A DNA stretch of 64,000 bases. It comes from Roseovarius sp. 217 (GTDB lineage: Bacteria > Pseudomonadota > Alphaproteobacteria > Rhodobacterales > Rhodobacteraceae). Under the pieces are notes generated by a model. That model made no database searches and was not told the origin of the DNA. It saw only the letters and a program-made list of their open reading frames with translations. Each line of letters starts with the position of its first letter. Positions within the stretch are counted from its first letter, which is position 1. Both the position numbers and the translations under genes were made by a program. The stretch lies in the NCBI RefSeq assembly GCF_000152845.1, contig NZ_CH902584.1, positions 1,152,500 to 1,216,499 of the forward strand, read 5' to 3'. Below are positions 25,806-34,368 of the stretch, one piece after another.

Positions 25806-26510
25806 ATGCGCGGAATAACCACCACCGCCGCCGATGCGCGCCGATCTGGCAACCGCGTGGTGATTGCCGGAGTGGGTGGCATTGTGGCGATCCTCACGAT
25901 TGCGGCCATTTTCCTGTTTCTCAGCCTGCCGGACGCCAACGCCTTTAATGCGCGGGTCGAGCGGATATTTGTCGAGAACGACGCACTGACCGGTCAAGGC
26001 GAAATCAAACTGCTGGAGATCCTTGCTCTTTCTGGCACGGCATTCTCAGAAACATTGGTCAGTTACAGGATGGTCATCTTTGTACTGCTGGTCTTTGCAA
26101 CAGCGCTCCTCGTGGCCTCACTTGTGTTTCTGGTGATGCTGATTGCCCTCAACCGCCGGATGGCACAAATCGAGCGGTCGGGAATTCAGGTCAGTTCGCT
26201 GTTGATCAGCCGCGATGAAAAGACGGTCTATCTCAACGATATGGGATTCAAGCTGACCGATGCCGCCATGGAAACCCTCAGCGTTCTGGCCGAGGCGCGG
26301 ATGGATGATGACGTGATGACCGGAGCAGAGATTGAGGCGGTGATTTCAGGCCGCAAGCCCGAGGATTGCGAAGAGGCGGCGGGCGCCACAAGGATCAAAC
26401 GCCTTCGTGATACCTTGGGCAATCAGTTGGTGAGCGAGCTTTTGGTCAAGAATATCGCGCGTCATGGTTATATGCTCGCCATCGACAAGGATGTGATCCG
26501 GGTGGTCTGA
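25806..26510 (+). CDS. two-helix membrane protein with C-terminal winged-helix-like domain
   Basis: A 234-residue protein with one hydrophobic helix near the N-terminus (VVIAGVGGIVAILTIAAIFLF) and another at ~95-118 (VIFVLLVFATALLVASLVFLV), about 50 residues of presumed periplasmic loop between them, and a cytoplasmic C-terminal half. Residues ~140-234 resemble an OmpR/PhoB-type winged helix (LNDMGFKLTDAAMETLSVLAEA, AATRIKRLRDTLGNQLVSELL, ARHGYMLAI). This is an inverted arrangement compared with ToxR/CadC, with DNA binding at the C-terminus. It may be a one-component membrane regulator; the target is unknown. Confidence 0.65.
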   Translation: MRGITTTAADARRSGNRVVIAGVGGIVAILTIAAIFLFLSLPDANAFNARVERIFVENDALTGQGEIKLLEILALSGTAFSETLVSYRMVIFVLLVFATALLVASLVFLVMLIALNRRMAQIERSGIQVSSLLISRDEKTVYLNDMGFKLTDAAMETLSVLAEARMDDDVMTGAEIEAVISGRKPEDCEEAAGATRIKRLRDTLGNQLVSELLVKNIARHGYMLAIDKDVIRVV

Positions 26511-26516
26511 GCTGGC

Positions 26517-27389
26517 TCAGACACCCAATGCCGCGACCAGCCTCGACCAATCATGCGCCCAGCCATCATCGCTGCGTTCACTGAGCCGGATCATCCAGAG
26601 CTCCATTTCCTGCCCCGGCAAGGTCAGATCGAGCGGCACCAGACGCCCCTCATCCAGATCGCGTTGCACCATGCCTTCGGGAAGCCATGCCACCCCGATT
26701 CCCCGGCGCGCATATTCATGGGCTGCCAGCGTCAGGGCGGTTTCGGCCCGACGGCGCAGGATACGGTTCGCGGGAATCCGTGGCAGGATCGCGCGGGCCA
26801 TGATCTGACCCAGAAACACGTCTCCCGGATAGCCGATGAACGGCAGATCGTCACCCTGCGCAAGACGCGGGGCCGCCACGGGCCTCAGCCGTTCGCGTCC
26901 CAAGAGCACCTGCTCAAAACTTCGGCTGAGCGTGAGCGGCGCAATCTCGGGCACGGCATAGACCACGGCCAGATCGGCCTCGCCGGATAAAAGGCGCAAG
27001 AGACATTCCTCGCGGTTGTCAGAGCGCACCCGCACGGGTCGCCCGCCTTGTGCGGTCAGGATGCTGACAATCGCGGGGGAATGGGTGGTGGTGATGGCAT
27101 GCTGACAGGCGAGCGTGAGGCCGCGGGCGCCGGAGCTCTGCATCAGGTTCTCGCGTAGGTGGCGCAGTTGCGTGGCCAGCGCCCGCATCTCGCCTGCCTG
27201 CGCCTCGATATCGGGTAAAAGCACCACGGGTTTGCGCCGCCTGTCAAAGAGCGGCACGCCGAGCGCCTCTTCAATGGCACGCAGACGTCGGGTGAAGGCG
27301 GATTGACTGACATGCCGTATCTCGGCGGCGCGTGCGAGTGATCCCGCATCTGCTACTGCCAGAATATCATCCAGCCATTCCATCCGCAT
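26517..27389 (-). CDS. LysR-type transcriptional regulator (divergent from cuyA)
   Basis: A 290-residue LysR regulator. The helix-turn-helix is WLDDILAVADAGSLARAAEIRHVSQSAFTRRLRAIEEALG with FDRRRKPVVLLP after it; the rest is the effector domain. It is transcribed away from the cysteate-lyase-like gene across 96 bp containing an ATTAT-N8-ATAAT dyad. The likely effector is cysteate, D-cysteine or a downstream product. Confidence 0.9.
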   Translation of the reverse strand: MRMEWLDDILAVADAGSLARAAEIRHVSQSAFTRRLRAIEEALGVPLFDRRRKPVVLLPDIEAQAGEMRALATQLRHLRENLMQSSGARGLTLACQHAITTTHSPAIVSILTAQGGRPVRVRSDNREECLLRLLSGEADLAVVYAVPEIAPLTLSRSFEQVLLGRERLRPVAAPRLAQGDDLPFIGYPGDVFLGQIMARAILPRIPANRILRRRAETALTLAAHEYARRGIGVAWLPEGMVQRDLDEGRLVPLDLTLPGQEMELWMIRLSERSDDGWAHDWSRLVAALGV

Positions 27390-27403
27390 ATTGCACTCCT
27401 TGC

Positions 27404-27421
27404 ATTATAGGTGACGATAAT
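27404..27421. promoter_or_regulatory. LysR-type operator candidate
   Basis: The dyad ATTAT-AGGTGACG-ATAAT lies between the divergent LysR and cuyA starts and contains a T-N11-A core, the general pattern for LysR regulators. Position 65-82 bp before the cuyA ATG fits an activation site. Confidence 0.55.
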
Positions 27422-27485
27422 AGCATTAGACGCGGCCAATGTCCCGCCTTAGCCTACAGAAAACGCATGTTAATGGAGGACACCC

Positions 27486-28502
27486 ATGCATCTTGCCCGC
27501 TATCCCCGCCGCTTTCTCGCCCATCTGCCAACGCCACTGGAGCGGCTGGATCGTTTGACCAAGGAATTGAACGGGCCGGAAATCTGGATCAAGCGCGACG
27601 ATTGCACCGGCCTCAGCACCGGTGGCAACAAGACCCGCAAGCTCGAGTTCCTGATGGCCGAGGCCGAATTGCAGGGCGCGGATATGGTGATGACCCAGGG
27701 CGCCACCCAGTCCAACCACGCGCGCCAAACGGCGGCCTTTGCGGCCAAGCTGGGCATGGATTGCCACCTGCTACTTGAGGACAGAACCGGCTCCAACAAC
27801 GCCAACTACAACAATGGCGGCAACGTCCTTCTGGACCATATGCACGGCGCGACCACGGAAAAGCGCCCCGGCGGCGGCGATATGAATGCCGAGATGGAAA
27901 AGGTCGCGGACAAGTTCCGCGCCGAGGGGCGCAATGTCTATACCATCCCCGGTGGTGGGTCGAACCCGACGGGCGCGCTAGGCTATGTCAACTGCGCCTT
28001 TGAGATGCTGGCGCAGTTCAATGATCGGGCGCTCAAGGTGGATCACATTGTCCATGCCACCGGAAGTGCAGGCACGCAGGCGGGGCTGATCACCGGGCTC
28101 AAAGCGATGAATGCGCAGATTCCGCTCCTCGGAATTGGCGTGCGCGCGCCCAAGGCAAAGCAGGAAGAGAACGTCTATAACCTCGCCTGTGCCACTGCTG
28201 AAAAGCTGGGCTGCGCCGGAGTGGTCAAGCGCGAGGATGTGGTCGCCAATACCGATTACGTCGGCGAAGGCTATGGTATTCCTACAGAATCCGGCATCGA
28301 GGCAATTCACATGTTTGCCGAGTTGGAGGCGATCCTGCTCGATCCGGTCTATTCGGCCAAGGGGGCTGCGGGCTTTATCGACCTGATCCGCAAGGGGCAT
28401 TTCAAGAAAGGCGAGCGTGTTGTGTTTCTGCATACCGGGGGTTCTGTTGCGCTCTTCGGTTATGACAGCGCCTTTGATTTCTCGGGCCGCTGGAAGAAGT
28501 AA
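27486..28502 (+). CDS. cuyA: L-cysteate sulfo-lyase / D-cysteine desulfhydrase family enzyme
   Basis: A 338-residue PLP enzyme of the ACC-deaminase-like fold. It carries [11 protein letters not shown] (residues ~46-56, with the PLP Lys), [33 protein letters not shown], and [18 protein letters not shown]. Sequence character is closest to roseobacter CuyA, which splits L-cysteate to pyruvate, ammonia and sulfite; D-cysteine desulfhydrase is the alternative in the same family. A GGAGG site precedes the ATG and a terminator follows, so it is monocistronic. No sulfite exporter (cuyZ) or phosphotransacetylase is adjacent. Confidence 0.85.
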   Translation: MHLARYPRRFLAHLPTPLERLDRLTKELNGPEIWIKRDDCTGLSTGGNKTRKLEFLMAEAELQGADMVMTQGATQSNHARQTAAFAAKLGMDCHLLLEDRTGSNNANYNNGGNVLLDHMHGATTEKRPGGGDMNAEMEKVADKFRAEGRNVYTIPGGGSNPTGALGYVNCAFEMLAQFNDRALKVDHIVHATGSAGTQAGLITGLKAMNAQIPLLGIGVRAPKAKQEENVYNLACATAEKLGCAGVVKREDVVANTDYVGEGYGIPTESGIEAIHMFAELEAILLDPVYSAKGAAGFIDLIRKGHFKKGERVVFLHTGGSVALFGYDSAFDFSGRWKK

Positions 28503-28530
28503 TCCGCCTGAACCGGCGACCAAGACAAAG

Positions 28531-28552
28531 CCCCGCAGCAATGCGGGGTTTT
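28531..28552 (+). terminator. intrinsic terminator after cuyA
   Basis: A 7-bp GC stem CCCCGCA/TGCGGGG with loop GCAA, followed by TTTT, 28 bp after the cuyA stop and about 60 bp before pheT. Confidence 0.85.
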
Positions 28553-28613
28553 CCATGCCCGACATATCCGGTAAAGCCCTCTGTAACCCATATTTGCAGG
28601 CGGAAGAGCACGC

Positions 28614-31013
28614 ATGAAATTCACACTGTCCTGGCTGAAAGAGCACCTGGAAACCACGGCCTCGGTTACCGAGATCGCCGAGACCCTGACCGATCTGGGG
28701 CTGGAGGTAGAGGGGATCACCGATCCCGCCGCGCGGCTGCGTGAGTTTACCATCGGCAAGGTGCTCAAGGCGGAACCGCATCCCGATGCGGACCGGCTGC
28801 GAGTCTGTCAGGTGGCCACGGCGGATGGCGAGACACAGATCATCTGCGGCGCGCCCAATGCACGTGAAGGGATTACCGTAGTGATCGCCAAGCCGGGCGT
28901 CTATGTGCCCGGGATCGACACCACCATCGGCGTGGGCAAGATCCGTGGTATCGAGAGCTATGGCATGATGTGTTCCGAGCGCGAGATGGAGTTGAGCGAA
29001 GAGCACGACGGCATCATCGAGCTGCCCTCGGGCGAAGTTGGTGAGCGGTTCACTGATTGGTTGGCCACACATGACCCCGCCAAGGTGGACCCGGTGATCG
29101 AGATTGCGATTACCCCAAACCGTCCCGACGCGCTTGGCGTGCGCGGCATCGCAGTCGATCTCGCGGCGCGGGGGCTGGGCACGATGAAACCCGCTAAAAC
29201 CGTTGATATTGAAGGGCAATTCTCTTGCCCCATTGGCGTGACGATTGACGAAGATACCGCGACCGGCGGCTGTGAGGTTTTTGCCGGACGACTGATCCGG
29301 GGGGTCAAGAACGGTCCCTCGCCGGAGTGGCTGCAACAGCGGTTGCGGGCCATCGGGCTGCGCCCCATTTCAACGCTTGTCGATATTACCAACTTTTTCA
29401 CCTATGACCGCAACCGCCCCTTGCATGTGTTCGACGCTGACAAGGTGAGCAGTGATCTGCGTGTGCATCGCACGACAGGCGGCGAGACGCTGATTGGCCT
29501 CGACGAAAAGGAATATACCTTTGGCCCCGGTCAGGTGGTAATTTCCGATGACAGCGGCATCGAGAGCATTGGTGGCATCATGGGCGGGCTTCCAACGGGA
29601 TGCACCGATGAGACCGTGAATGTCTTTCTGGAAGCGGCGGTCTGGGACACGGTGCAAATCGCCACGACGGGCCGTGCCCTGCGGATCAACTCTGACGCGC
29701 GCTATCGCAACGAGCGTGGCATTGATCCCGCGTTCAACATGGAGGCGCTGGATCTGGCGACGCAGATGATCCTGGATCTTTGCGGTGGCGTTCCGTCCAA
29801 CCGCGTGGTCGCGGGCAAGGTGCCGGATGTGAGCCGCGCCTATCGGCTCGACCCGGCTCGGGTGCAATCTCTCGTCGGGATGGACATTCCAGAAAGCGAG
29901 CAACGTCAGACACTTACAGCGCTTGGGTTCAAGATTGAGGGCAGCATGGCCTATGTCCCTAGCTGGCGACCGGATATTCTGGGCGAGGCCGATCTGGTGG
30001 AAGAGGTGGCGCGGATTGCGTCGCTGACCAAACTGAAAGGCCGCCCAATGGCGCGTGCGCTGCCGGGCGTGCCGAAGCCAATTCTGAGCCCGATGCAAAA
30101 GCGCGAGCAGATCGCACGGCGTACGGGGGCGGCGCTTGGCTATAATGAATGCGTCACCTACAGCTTTATCGACCATGCGGCGGCGACGCTGTTTGGCGGT
30201 GGAGATGATGCGACAATGCTGGCCAATCCGATCAGTTCGGACATGAGTCATATGCGCCCCGATTTGCTGCCCGGTCTGTTGCAAGCGGCAGCGCGCAATC
30301 AGGCGCGAGGGATCATGGATCTGGCCCTATTCGAGGTGGGGCACGCATTCCATGGGGGTGAACCGGGAGAGCAACACCTACAGGTAGCGGGTCTGCTGGT
30401 TGGTCGCACCGGACCGAAGGACGTGCATGGGGGCGCGCGGGCGGTTGATGTGTTTGACGCCAAGGCGGATGCAGAAGCGATCCTGTCAGCGATTGGCGCA
30501 CCGTCCAAGGTGCAGATCCTGCGGGATGGTCCGGTCTGGTTCCATCCGGGCCGGCATGGGCGGATTTGTCTTGGCCCGAAGAAGGTTCTGGGCGTGTTCG
30601 GAGAGGTTCATCCGCGTATTTTGCAGGCGCTGGATGTCAAAGGACCTGCCGTGGCCTTTACCCTGTATCCGGCTGATATTCCCCTGCCGCGCAAGAGCTC
30701 GGCGAGCAGAGGCGCTTTGGATATCAGTGACTTGCAAGCCGTTGAACGGGATTTCGCCTTTGTCGTGGATGCGCAAATCGAAGCGCTCACCTTGATCAAT
30801 GCGGCGTCCGGCGCAGATAAGGCGTTGATCGAGGATGTGCGTATCTTTGACGCGTTCATCGGCGGCAATCTGGGCGAGGGCAAGAAATCTCTGGCCCTCA
30901 CTGTGCGGCTGCAACCGCGCGATAAAACGCTGACTGAGGCCGAAATAGAGACTGTTTCGGCCAAGATCATCGAGAAAGTGACCAAGGCCACCGGCGGGGT
31001 GCTGCGGGGCTGA
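28614..31013 (+). CDS. pheT: phenylalanyl-tRNA synthetase beta subunit
   Basis: A 799-residue bacterial-length PheT. Domain order by residue: tRNA-binding (EMAP/OB) domain at ~40-150 (IGKVLKAEPHPDADRLRVCQV), B3/B4 editing region (~200-380, with STLVDITNFFTYDRNRPLHVFDADK), B5 (~400-475), catalytic-like core (RPDLLPGLLQAAARNQARG), and the C-terminal anticodon-binding domain (FEIDA-like DVRIFDAFIGGNLGEGKKSLAL). pheS is not next to it, which is common in this group. It has its own terminator upstream and is followed by ytoQ 17 bp later. Confidence 0.95.
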   Translation: MKFTLSWLKEHLETTASVTEIAETLTDLGLEVEGITDPAARLREFTIGKVLKAEPHPDADRLRVCQVATADGETQIICGAPNAREGITVVIAKPGVYVPGIDTTIGVGKIRGIESYGMMCSEREMELSEEHDGIIELPSGEVGERFTDWLATHDPAKVDPVIEIAITPNRPDALGVRGIAVDLAARGLGTMKPAKTVDIEGQFSCPIGVTIDEDTATGGCEVFAGRLIRGVKNGPSPEWLQQRLRAIGLRPISTLVDITNFFTYDRNRPLHVFDADKVSSDLRVHRTTGGETLIGLDEKEYTFGPGQVVISDDSGIESIGGIMGGLPTGCTDETVNVFLEAAVWDTVQIATTGRALRINSDARYRNERGIDPAFNMEALDLATQMILDLCGGVPSNRVVAGKVPDVSRAYRLDPARVQSLVGMDIPESEQRQTLTALGFKIEGSMAYVPSWRPDILGEADLVEEVARIASLTKLKGRPMARALPGVPKPILSPMQKREQIARRTGAALGYNECVTYSFIDHAAATLFGGGDDATMLANPISSDMSHMRPDLLPGLLQAAARNQARGIMDLALFEVGHAFHGGEPGEQHLQVAGLLVGRTGPKDVHGGARAVDVFDAKADAEAILSAIGAPSKVQILRDGPVWFHPGRHGRICLGPKKVLGVFGEVHPRILQALDVKGPAVAFTLYPADIPLPRKSSASRGALDISDLQAVERDFAFVVDAQIEALTLINAASGADKALIEDVRIFDAFIGGNLGEGKKSLALTVRLQPRDKTLTEAEIETVSAKIIEKVTKATGGVLRG

Positions 31014-31030
31014 GACAAGAGGAGGACACC

Positions 31031-31477
31031 ATGCTGACGGTTTATCTGTCGGGAGAAATCCACACCGACTGGCGGGATCAGATTATTGAGGGATCTCAAG
31101 GACTTGATGTCAAGTTCTTGAGTCCGGTCACCGATCATGCGGCCTCGGACGATTGCGGTGTCGCGATTTTGGGGGAAGAACCCAACAAATTCTGGCACGA
31201 TCACAAGGGGGCGATGGTCAATGCGATCCGCACCCGCAAGGGTATTGCAGACGCAGATGTTGTGGTTGTCCGCTTTGGTGAACACTACAAGCAATGGAAT
31301 GCCGCTTTTGATGCGGGCTATGCGGCCGCACTTGGCAAGTCGCTGATCATCCTGCAACGCCCGGAACATGACCATGCGCTCAAGGAGGTGGATGCCGCAG
31401 CACTCGCCGTGGCGCGGGAACCGGCGCAGGTGGTGGATATTCTCAAGTATGTCCTGAACGGCAGCTTGCCGGGCTGA
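31031..31477 (+). CDS. YtoQ family protein
   Basis: A 148-residue protein of the YtoQ family, related in fold to nucleoside 2-deoxyribosyltransferase-like proteins. Recognised by VYLSGEIHTDWRDQI, FLSPVTDH, EEPNKFWHDHKGAMVNAIRT and YKQWNAAFDAGYAAALGKSLIIL. The exact reaction is not known to me. A GAGGA site precedes the ATG; the 17-bp spacing to pheT suggests cotranscription. Confidence 0.88.
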   Translation: MLTVYLSGEIHTDWRDQIIEGSQGLDVKFLSPVTDHAASDDCGVAILGEEPNKFWHDHKGAMVNAIRTRKGIADADVVVVRFGEHYKQWNAAFDAGYAAALGKSLIILQRPEHDHALKEVDAAALAVAREPAQVVDILKYVLNGSLPG

Positions 31478-31481
31478 CCAT

Positions 31482-31520
31482 GTGTACAGCAGGTACATTA
31501 GGTACGCGCGTTTTGTACAC
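31482..31520. repeat. GTAC-repeat region, outer arms GTGTACA/TGTACAC
   Basis: Four GTAC cores occur at 31484, 31493, 31502 and 31515 within 35 bp. The outer two form an inverted pair GTGTACA (31482-31488) and TGTACAC (31514-31520); the inner two are 9-bp direct repeats (GGTACATTA, GGTACGCGC). It lies ~105 bp before the Phd-like antitoxin start and is a candidate operator for it. Confidence 0.5.
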
Positions 31521-31624
31521 GCCATCCAAGCGGCGTGGATGGCGGGCGCACGGCGCGTCAAGGTGACGTTAACCGGGATCAAGGCAGGGTGACATCAACC
31601 CGCCAAAGCCCCGGAGTGCCAGCC

Positions 31625-31873
31625 ATGTTCGTCAATGCCAACACCCGCAAGATCCGTGCGAATTTTCGCAACTACCTTGATCACGTCATGACAACGGGAG
31701 ATCGGGTGCTGATCTTTCGACACGGCAAAGAGGTGGCGGCGCTGGTCTGCCGCGAGGACTTCAACGCGCTAGAGGAGGTCTCGGGGCGGACTGAACGGCT
31801 GATGGAACAGCGCCACCGGGAGGCTATGGAGCGGATGCGGGTGATGAAGGGCAGAATGCGGCAGGATCTGTAA
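31625..31873 (+). CDS. orphan Phd/YefM-type antitoxin-like protein
   Basis: An 82-residue protein with the Phd/YefM N-terminal DNA-binding fold: MFVNANTRKIRANFRNYLDHVMTTGDRVLIFRHGKEVAALV, followed by REDFNALEE and a highly charged helical tail (RHREAMERMRVMKGRMRQ) that would wrap a toxin. The ATG has a GGAG site eight bases upstream; an upstream GTG in frame is less likely. No toxin reading frame follows: the next 100 bp are non-coding and then comes a tRNA. It may be a remnant of a toxin-antitoxin pair or a stand-alone regulator. Confidence 0.7.
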   Translation: MFVNANTRKIRANFRNYLDHVMTTGDRVLIFRHGKEVAALVCREDFNALEEVSGRTERLMEQRHREAMERMRVMKGRMRQDL

Positions 31874-31978
31874 GGCGGGCCTGCGGTGCTATGGGAGAAC
31901 GCTGAAACCAAGGCGATTCCTCCCCTCGCTCAGCGCAAGGCCAAATGCCCCGCGATTACTGCGTAGTCTGAACACTCT

Positions 31979-32055
31979 TGGTGACCCCGGCAGGATTCGA
32001 ACCTGCAACCTGCCCCTTAGGAGGGGGCTGCTCTATCCTGTTGAGCCACGGGGCC
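31979..32055 (-). tRNA. tRNA-Arg (anticodon CCT)
   Basis: On the minus strand all four arms fold: acceptor GGCCCCG/CGGGGTC (one G-U), D stem GCTC/GAGC, anticodon stem GCCCC/GGGGC with loop CTCCTAA (anticodon CCT, reading AGG), and T stem GCAGG/CCTGC with TTCGAAT. The CCA end is encoded (31979-31981). The flanks (31874-31978 and 32056-32202) hold no gene that I can support. Confidence 0.96.
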
Positions 32056-32202
32056 ACGCGGGGACTTGATTAGCGCGCGCGGGGGCGTTTGTCATCGTCC
32101 GATTTCTATGACGGGACGTTTTGGTGTGGGGATGCGCAGCATGCTTGATCCTGTCCGGGCGTTCGCGGTAACAATGGGCATCAGACTTTGTGGATATTTC
32201 CC

Positions 32203-33228
32203 GTGACACAACATGACCGACACCCCCTGACCCTGCGCGATGTGTCCGAAGCGGCGGGCGTGTCGGAGATGACGGTCAGTCGGGTGCTGCGCAACAAGGG
32301 CGATGTGTCAGACGGCACCCGGCAGCGCGTGCTCGAGGCGGCCAAGCGGCTGGGATATGTGCCAAACAAGATCGCGGGCGCCTTGGCCAGCCAACGGGTC
32401 AATCTGGTGGCCGTGATCATTCCGTCGATGTCCAACATGGTGTTTCCCGAGGTGATGACCGGGATCAGTGCCGTGCTGGAGGAGACCGATCTTCAGCCGG
32501 TGGTTGGATTGACCGGATACCGACCGGAAAAGGAAGAAAAAGTCCTCTATGAGATGCTGTCGTGGCGGCCCTCTGGGGTGATCATCGCGGGACTGGAACA
32601 TTCGGATGCCAGCCGCGCCATGCTGCGGGCGAGCGGGATTCCCGTGGTCGAGATCATGGATGTGGACGGCACGCCGATTGACTCGGTCGTGGGAATTTCG
32701 CACCGGCGCGCCGGGCAACAGATGGCGCAGGCGATCATCAAGGCGGGCTATCGGCGGATCGGGTTCATGGGCACCAAGATGCCGCTCGATCACCGGGCGC
32801 GCAAACGGTTCGAGGGGTTCACAGAGGCGCTGGCCAAGGCCGGGATCGAGATGGCGGATCACGAGTTTTATTCGGGGGGATCGGCGCTGCTCAAGGGGCG
32901 GGAAATGACCGCTGAGATGCTGCGGCGCACGCCGGATCTGGATTTCCTCTACTACTCGAATGACATGATCGGGGCCGGCGGTTTGCTCTATCTGCTGGAG
33001 CAGGGAATCGACATTCCAGAACAGATGGGGCTGGCCGGGTTCAACGGCGTGGATCTTTTGAAAGGGTTGCCACGCGAGTTGGCGACGATGGATGCCTGCC
33101 GGCTGCAAATCGGGCGTAAGGCGGCCGAGATCATCGCAGCGCGGGCCGTGAGCCCCGGTGAAGTGGAGCCGGTGCGCATCACGCTGGAACCGACGCTGAG
33201 CCTTGGTGACACGCTGCGCCGTCGCTGA
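32203..33228 (+). CDS. LacI-family transcriptional regulator, GntR(gluconate)-like
   Basis: A 341-residue LacI regulator. The helix-turn-helix and hinge are LTLRDVSEAAGVSEMTVSRVLRNKGDVSDGTRQRVLEAAKRLGYVPNKIAGALASQR, followed by the sugar-acid-type effector domain (VAVIIPSMSNMVFPEVMTGI). The overall character is of the GntR/gluconate subgroup. The GTG at 32203 is preferred; a TTG five codons earlier is possible. A partial dyad GTT-CGCGGT-AAC at 32161-32172, similar to the half-site of gluconate repressor operators, sits just upstream. It probably controls the dehydrogenase gene that follows. Confidence 0.88.
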   Translation: MTQHDRHPLTLRDVSEAAGVSEMTVSRVLRNKGDVSDGTRQRVLEAAKRLGYVPNKIAGALASQRVNLVAVIIPSMSNMVFPEVMTGISAVLEETDLQPVVGLTGYRPEKEEKVLYEMLSWRPSGVIIAGLEHSDASRAMLRASGIPVVEIMDVDGTPIDSVVGISHRRAGQQMAQAIIKAGYRRIGFMGTKMPLDHRARKRFEGFTEALAKAGIEMADHEFYSGGSALLKGREMTAEMLRRTPDLDFLYYSNDMIGAGGLLYLLEQGIDIPEQMGLAGFNGVDLLKGLPRELATMDACRLQIGRKAAEIIAARAVSPGEVEPVRITLEPTLSLGDTLRRR

Positions 33229-33336
33229 ACATCTTTTCCCTGTTTGTGTCGCAAATGGCTTTGCATTTCTGAGGCGAATCGCAAAAGGCTGCGCTCAGCC
33301 GTCCAAAGAGCGGTGCAGGGAAGGACTGTGAGAGAC

Positions 33337-34284
33337 ATGAAAATCGGTTTCATCGGGCTGGGGAATGTTGGTGGCAAGCTGTCGGGCAGCCTATTGCGCA
33401 ACGGTCACGATCTGACGGTGCACGATCTGAATGCGGAGCTGGTGCAATCCTTCGTGGTGCGCGGGGCCAAGGCCGCCGCAAGCCCGGCGCAGATGATGGG
33501 CGATTGCGAGATCGTGATCACCTGCCTGCCGTCGCCCGCCGCCTCGGATGCCGTCATGCAGCAGATGTTGCCCGAGGTCGGCCCCGGCAAGATCTGGCTG
33601 GAGATGTCGACCACCGATGCGGATGAGATCCGCCGTTTGGGCGGGCTTGTGATCGCGCGGGGGGGCGCGGCAGTGGATTGCCCGGTCTCGGGCGGCTGCC
33701 ACCGGGCCGATACCGGCAATATCTCGATCTTTGCCGGATGTGACCGGGCCACGTTCGAGCGTATTCTGCCGCTTTTGACAACCATGGGGCGGCGCGTTTT
33801 GCATACGGGCGATCTGGGCAGCGCGTCTCTGCTCAAGGTGATGACGAATTATTTGGCGACCGCCAATTTGCTGACGCTCTGCGAGGCGATGGTGACGATG
33901 AAGGGGGCCGGGCTTGACCTTGCGACGACCTATGAGGCGATCAAGATCAGTTCGGGCACGTCTTTTGTGCATGAGACCGAAAGTCAGGTGATCCTCAACG
34001 GGAGCCGCGACATCAGTTTCACCATGGATCTGGTCAAAAAGGATATCGGGCTGTTTCAGAAGATCGCCGATGATGCGGGCGTGCCGCTGGAAATTTCGCC
34101 ACTGATGATCTCGATCTTTGACGACGGTATTCGGCGTTATGGCGCGCGGGCGCAATCGGATGATATCATCCGGCGACTGGAAGAGGCGACCGGCCTTGAT
34201 ATTCGCGCCCCGGGGTTTCCGGCGGAAATGGTTGATGATGAGCCCGAAGAACAGGGCTATGAGGTTGTCCCGCCGGGGCGCTAG
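33337..34284 (+). CDS. beta-hydroxyacid dehydrogenase, 3-hydroxyisobutyrate dehydrogenase-like
   Basis: A 315-residue NAD(P)-dependent dehydrogenase. The N-terminal Rossmann motif is MKIGFIGLGNVGGKLSGSLL; the substrate signature is VDCPVSGGCHRADTGNISIFAGC, and the catalytic Lys lies in ASLLKVMTNYLATANLL. The C-terminal ~25 residues are acidic and family-atypical. The long frame upstream adds 31 residues without homology; the ATG at 33337 is chosen. The substrate may be a sugar-acid-derived hydroxyacid (tartronate semialdehyde type), given the gluconate-like LacI regulator 109 bp upstream. Confidence 0.88.
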   Translation: MKIGFIGLGNVGGKLSGSLLRNGHDLTVHDLNAELVQSFVVRGAKAAASPAQMMGDCEIVITCLPSPAASDAVMQQMLPEVGPGKIWLEMSTTDADEIRRLGGLVIARGGAAVDCPVSGGCHRADTGNISIFAGCDRATFERILPLLTTMGRRVLHTGDLGSASLLKVMTNYLATANLLTLCEAMVTMKGAGLDLATTYEAIKISSGTSFVHETESQVILNGSRDISFTMDLVKKDIGLFQKIADDAGVPLEISPLMISIFDDGIRRYGARAQSDDIIRRLEEATGLDIRAPGFPAEMVDDEPEEQGYEVVPPGR

Positions 34285-34368
34285 GCCGTTAACCACGGAG
34301 TCGGGAAAGATTTGCCAGACAGGCGCGTTGGGCCTTTAATCATCGCGGGTCAATGTGAGTGGCGTGCG

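Noticed and set aside
27978..29336. 452-codon minus-strand frame over cuyA and pheT
   Set aside because: It crosses two well-supported genes and the intrinsic terminator between them.
31979..32055. Genomic island edge at tRNA-Arg
   Set aside because: No integrase, direct repeat of the tRNA 3' end or change in gene character was seen; only the orphan antitoxin hints at it.
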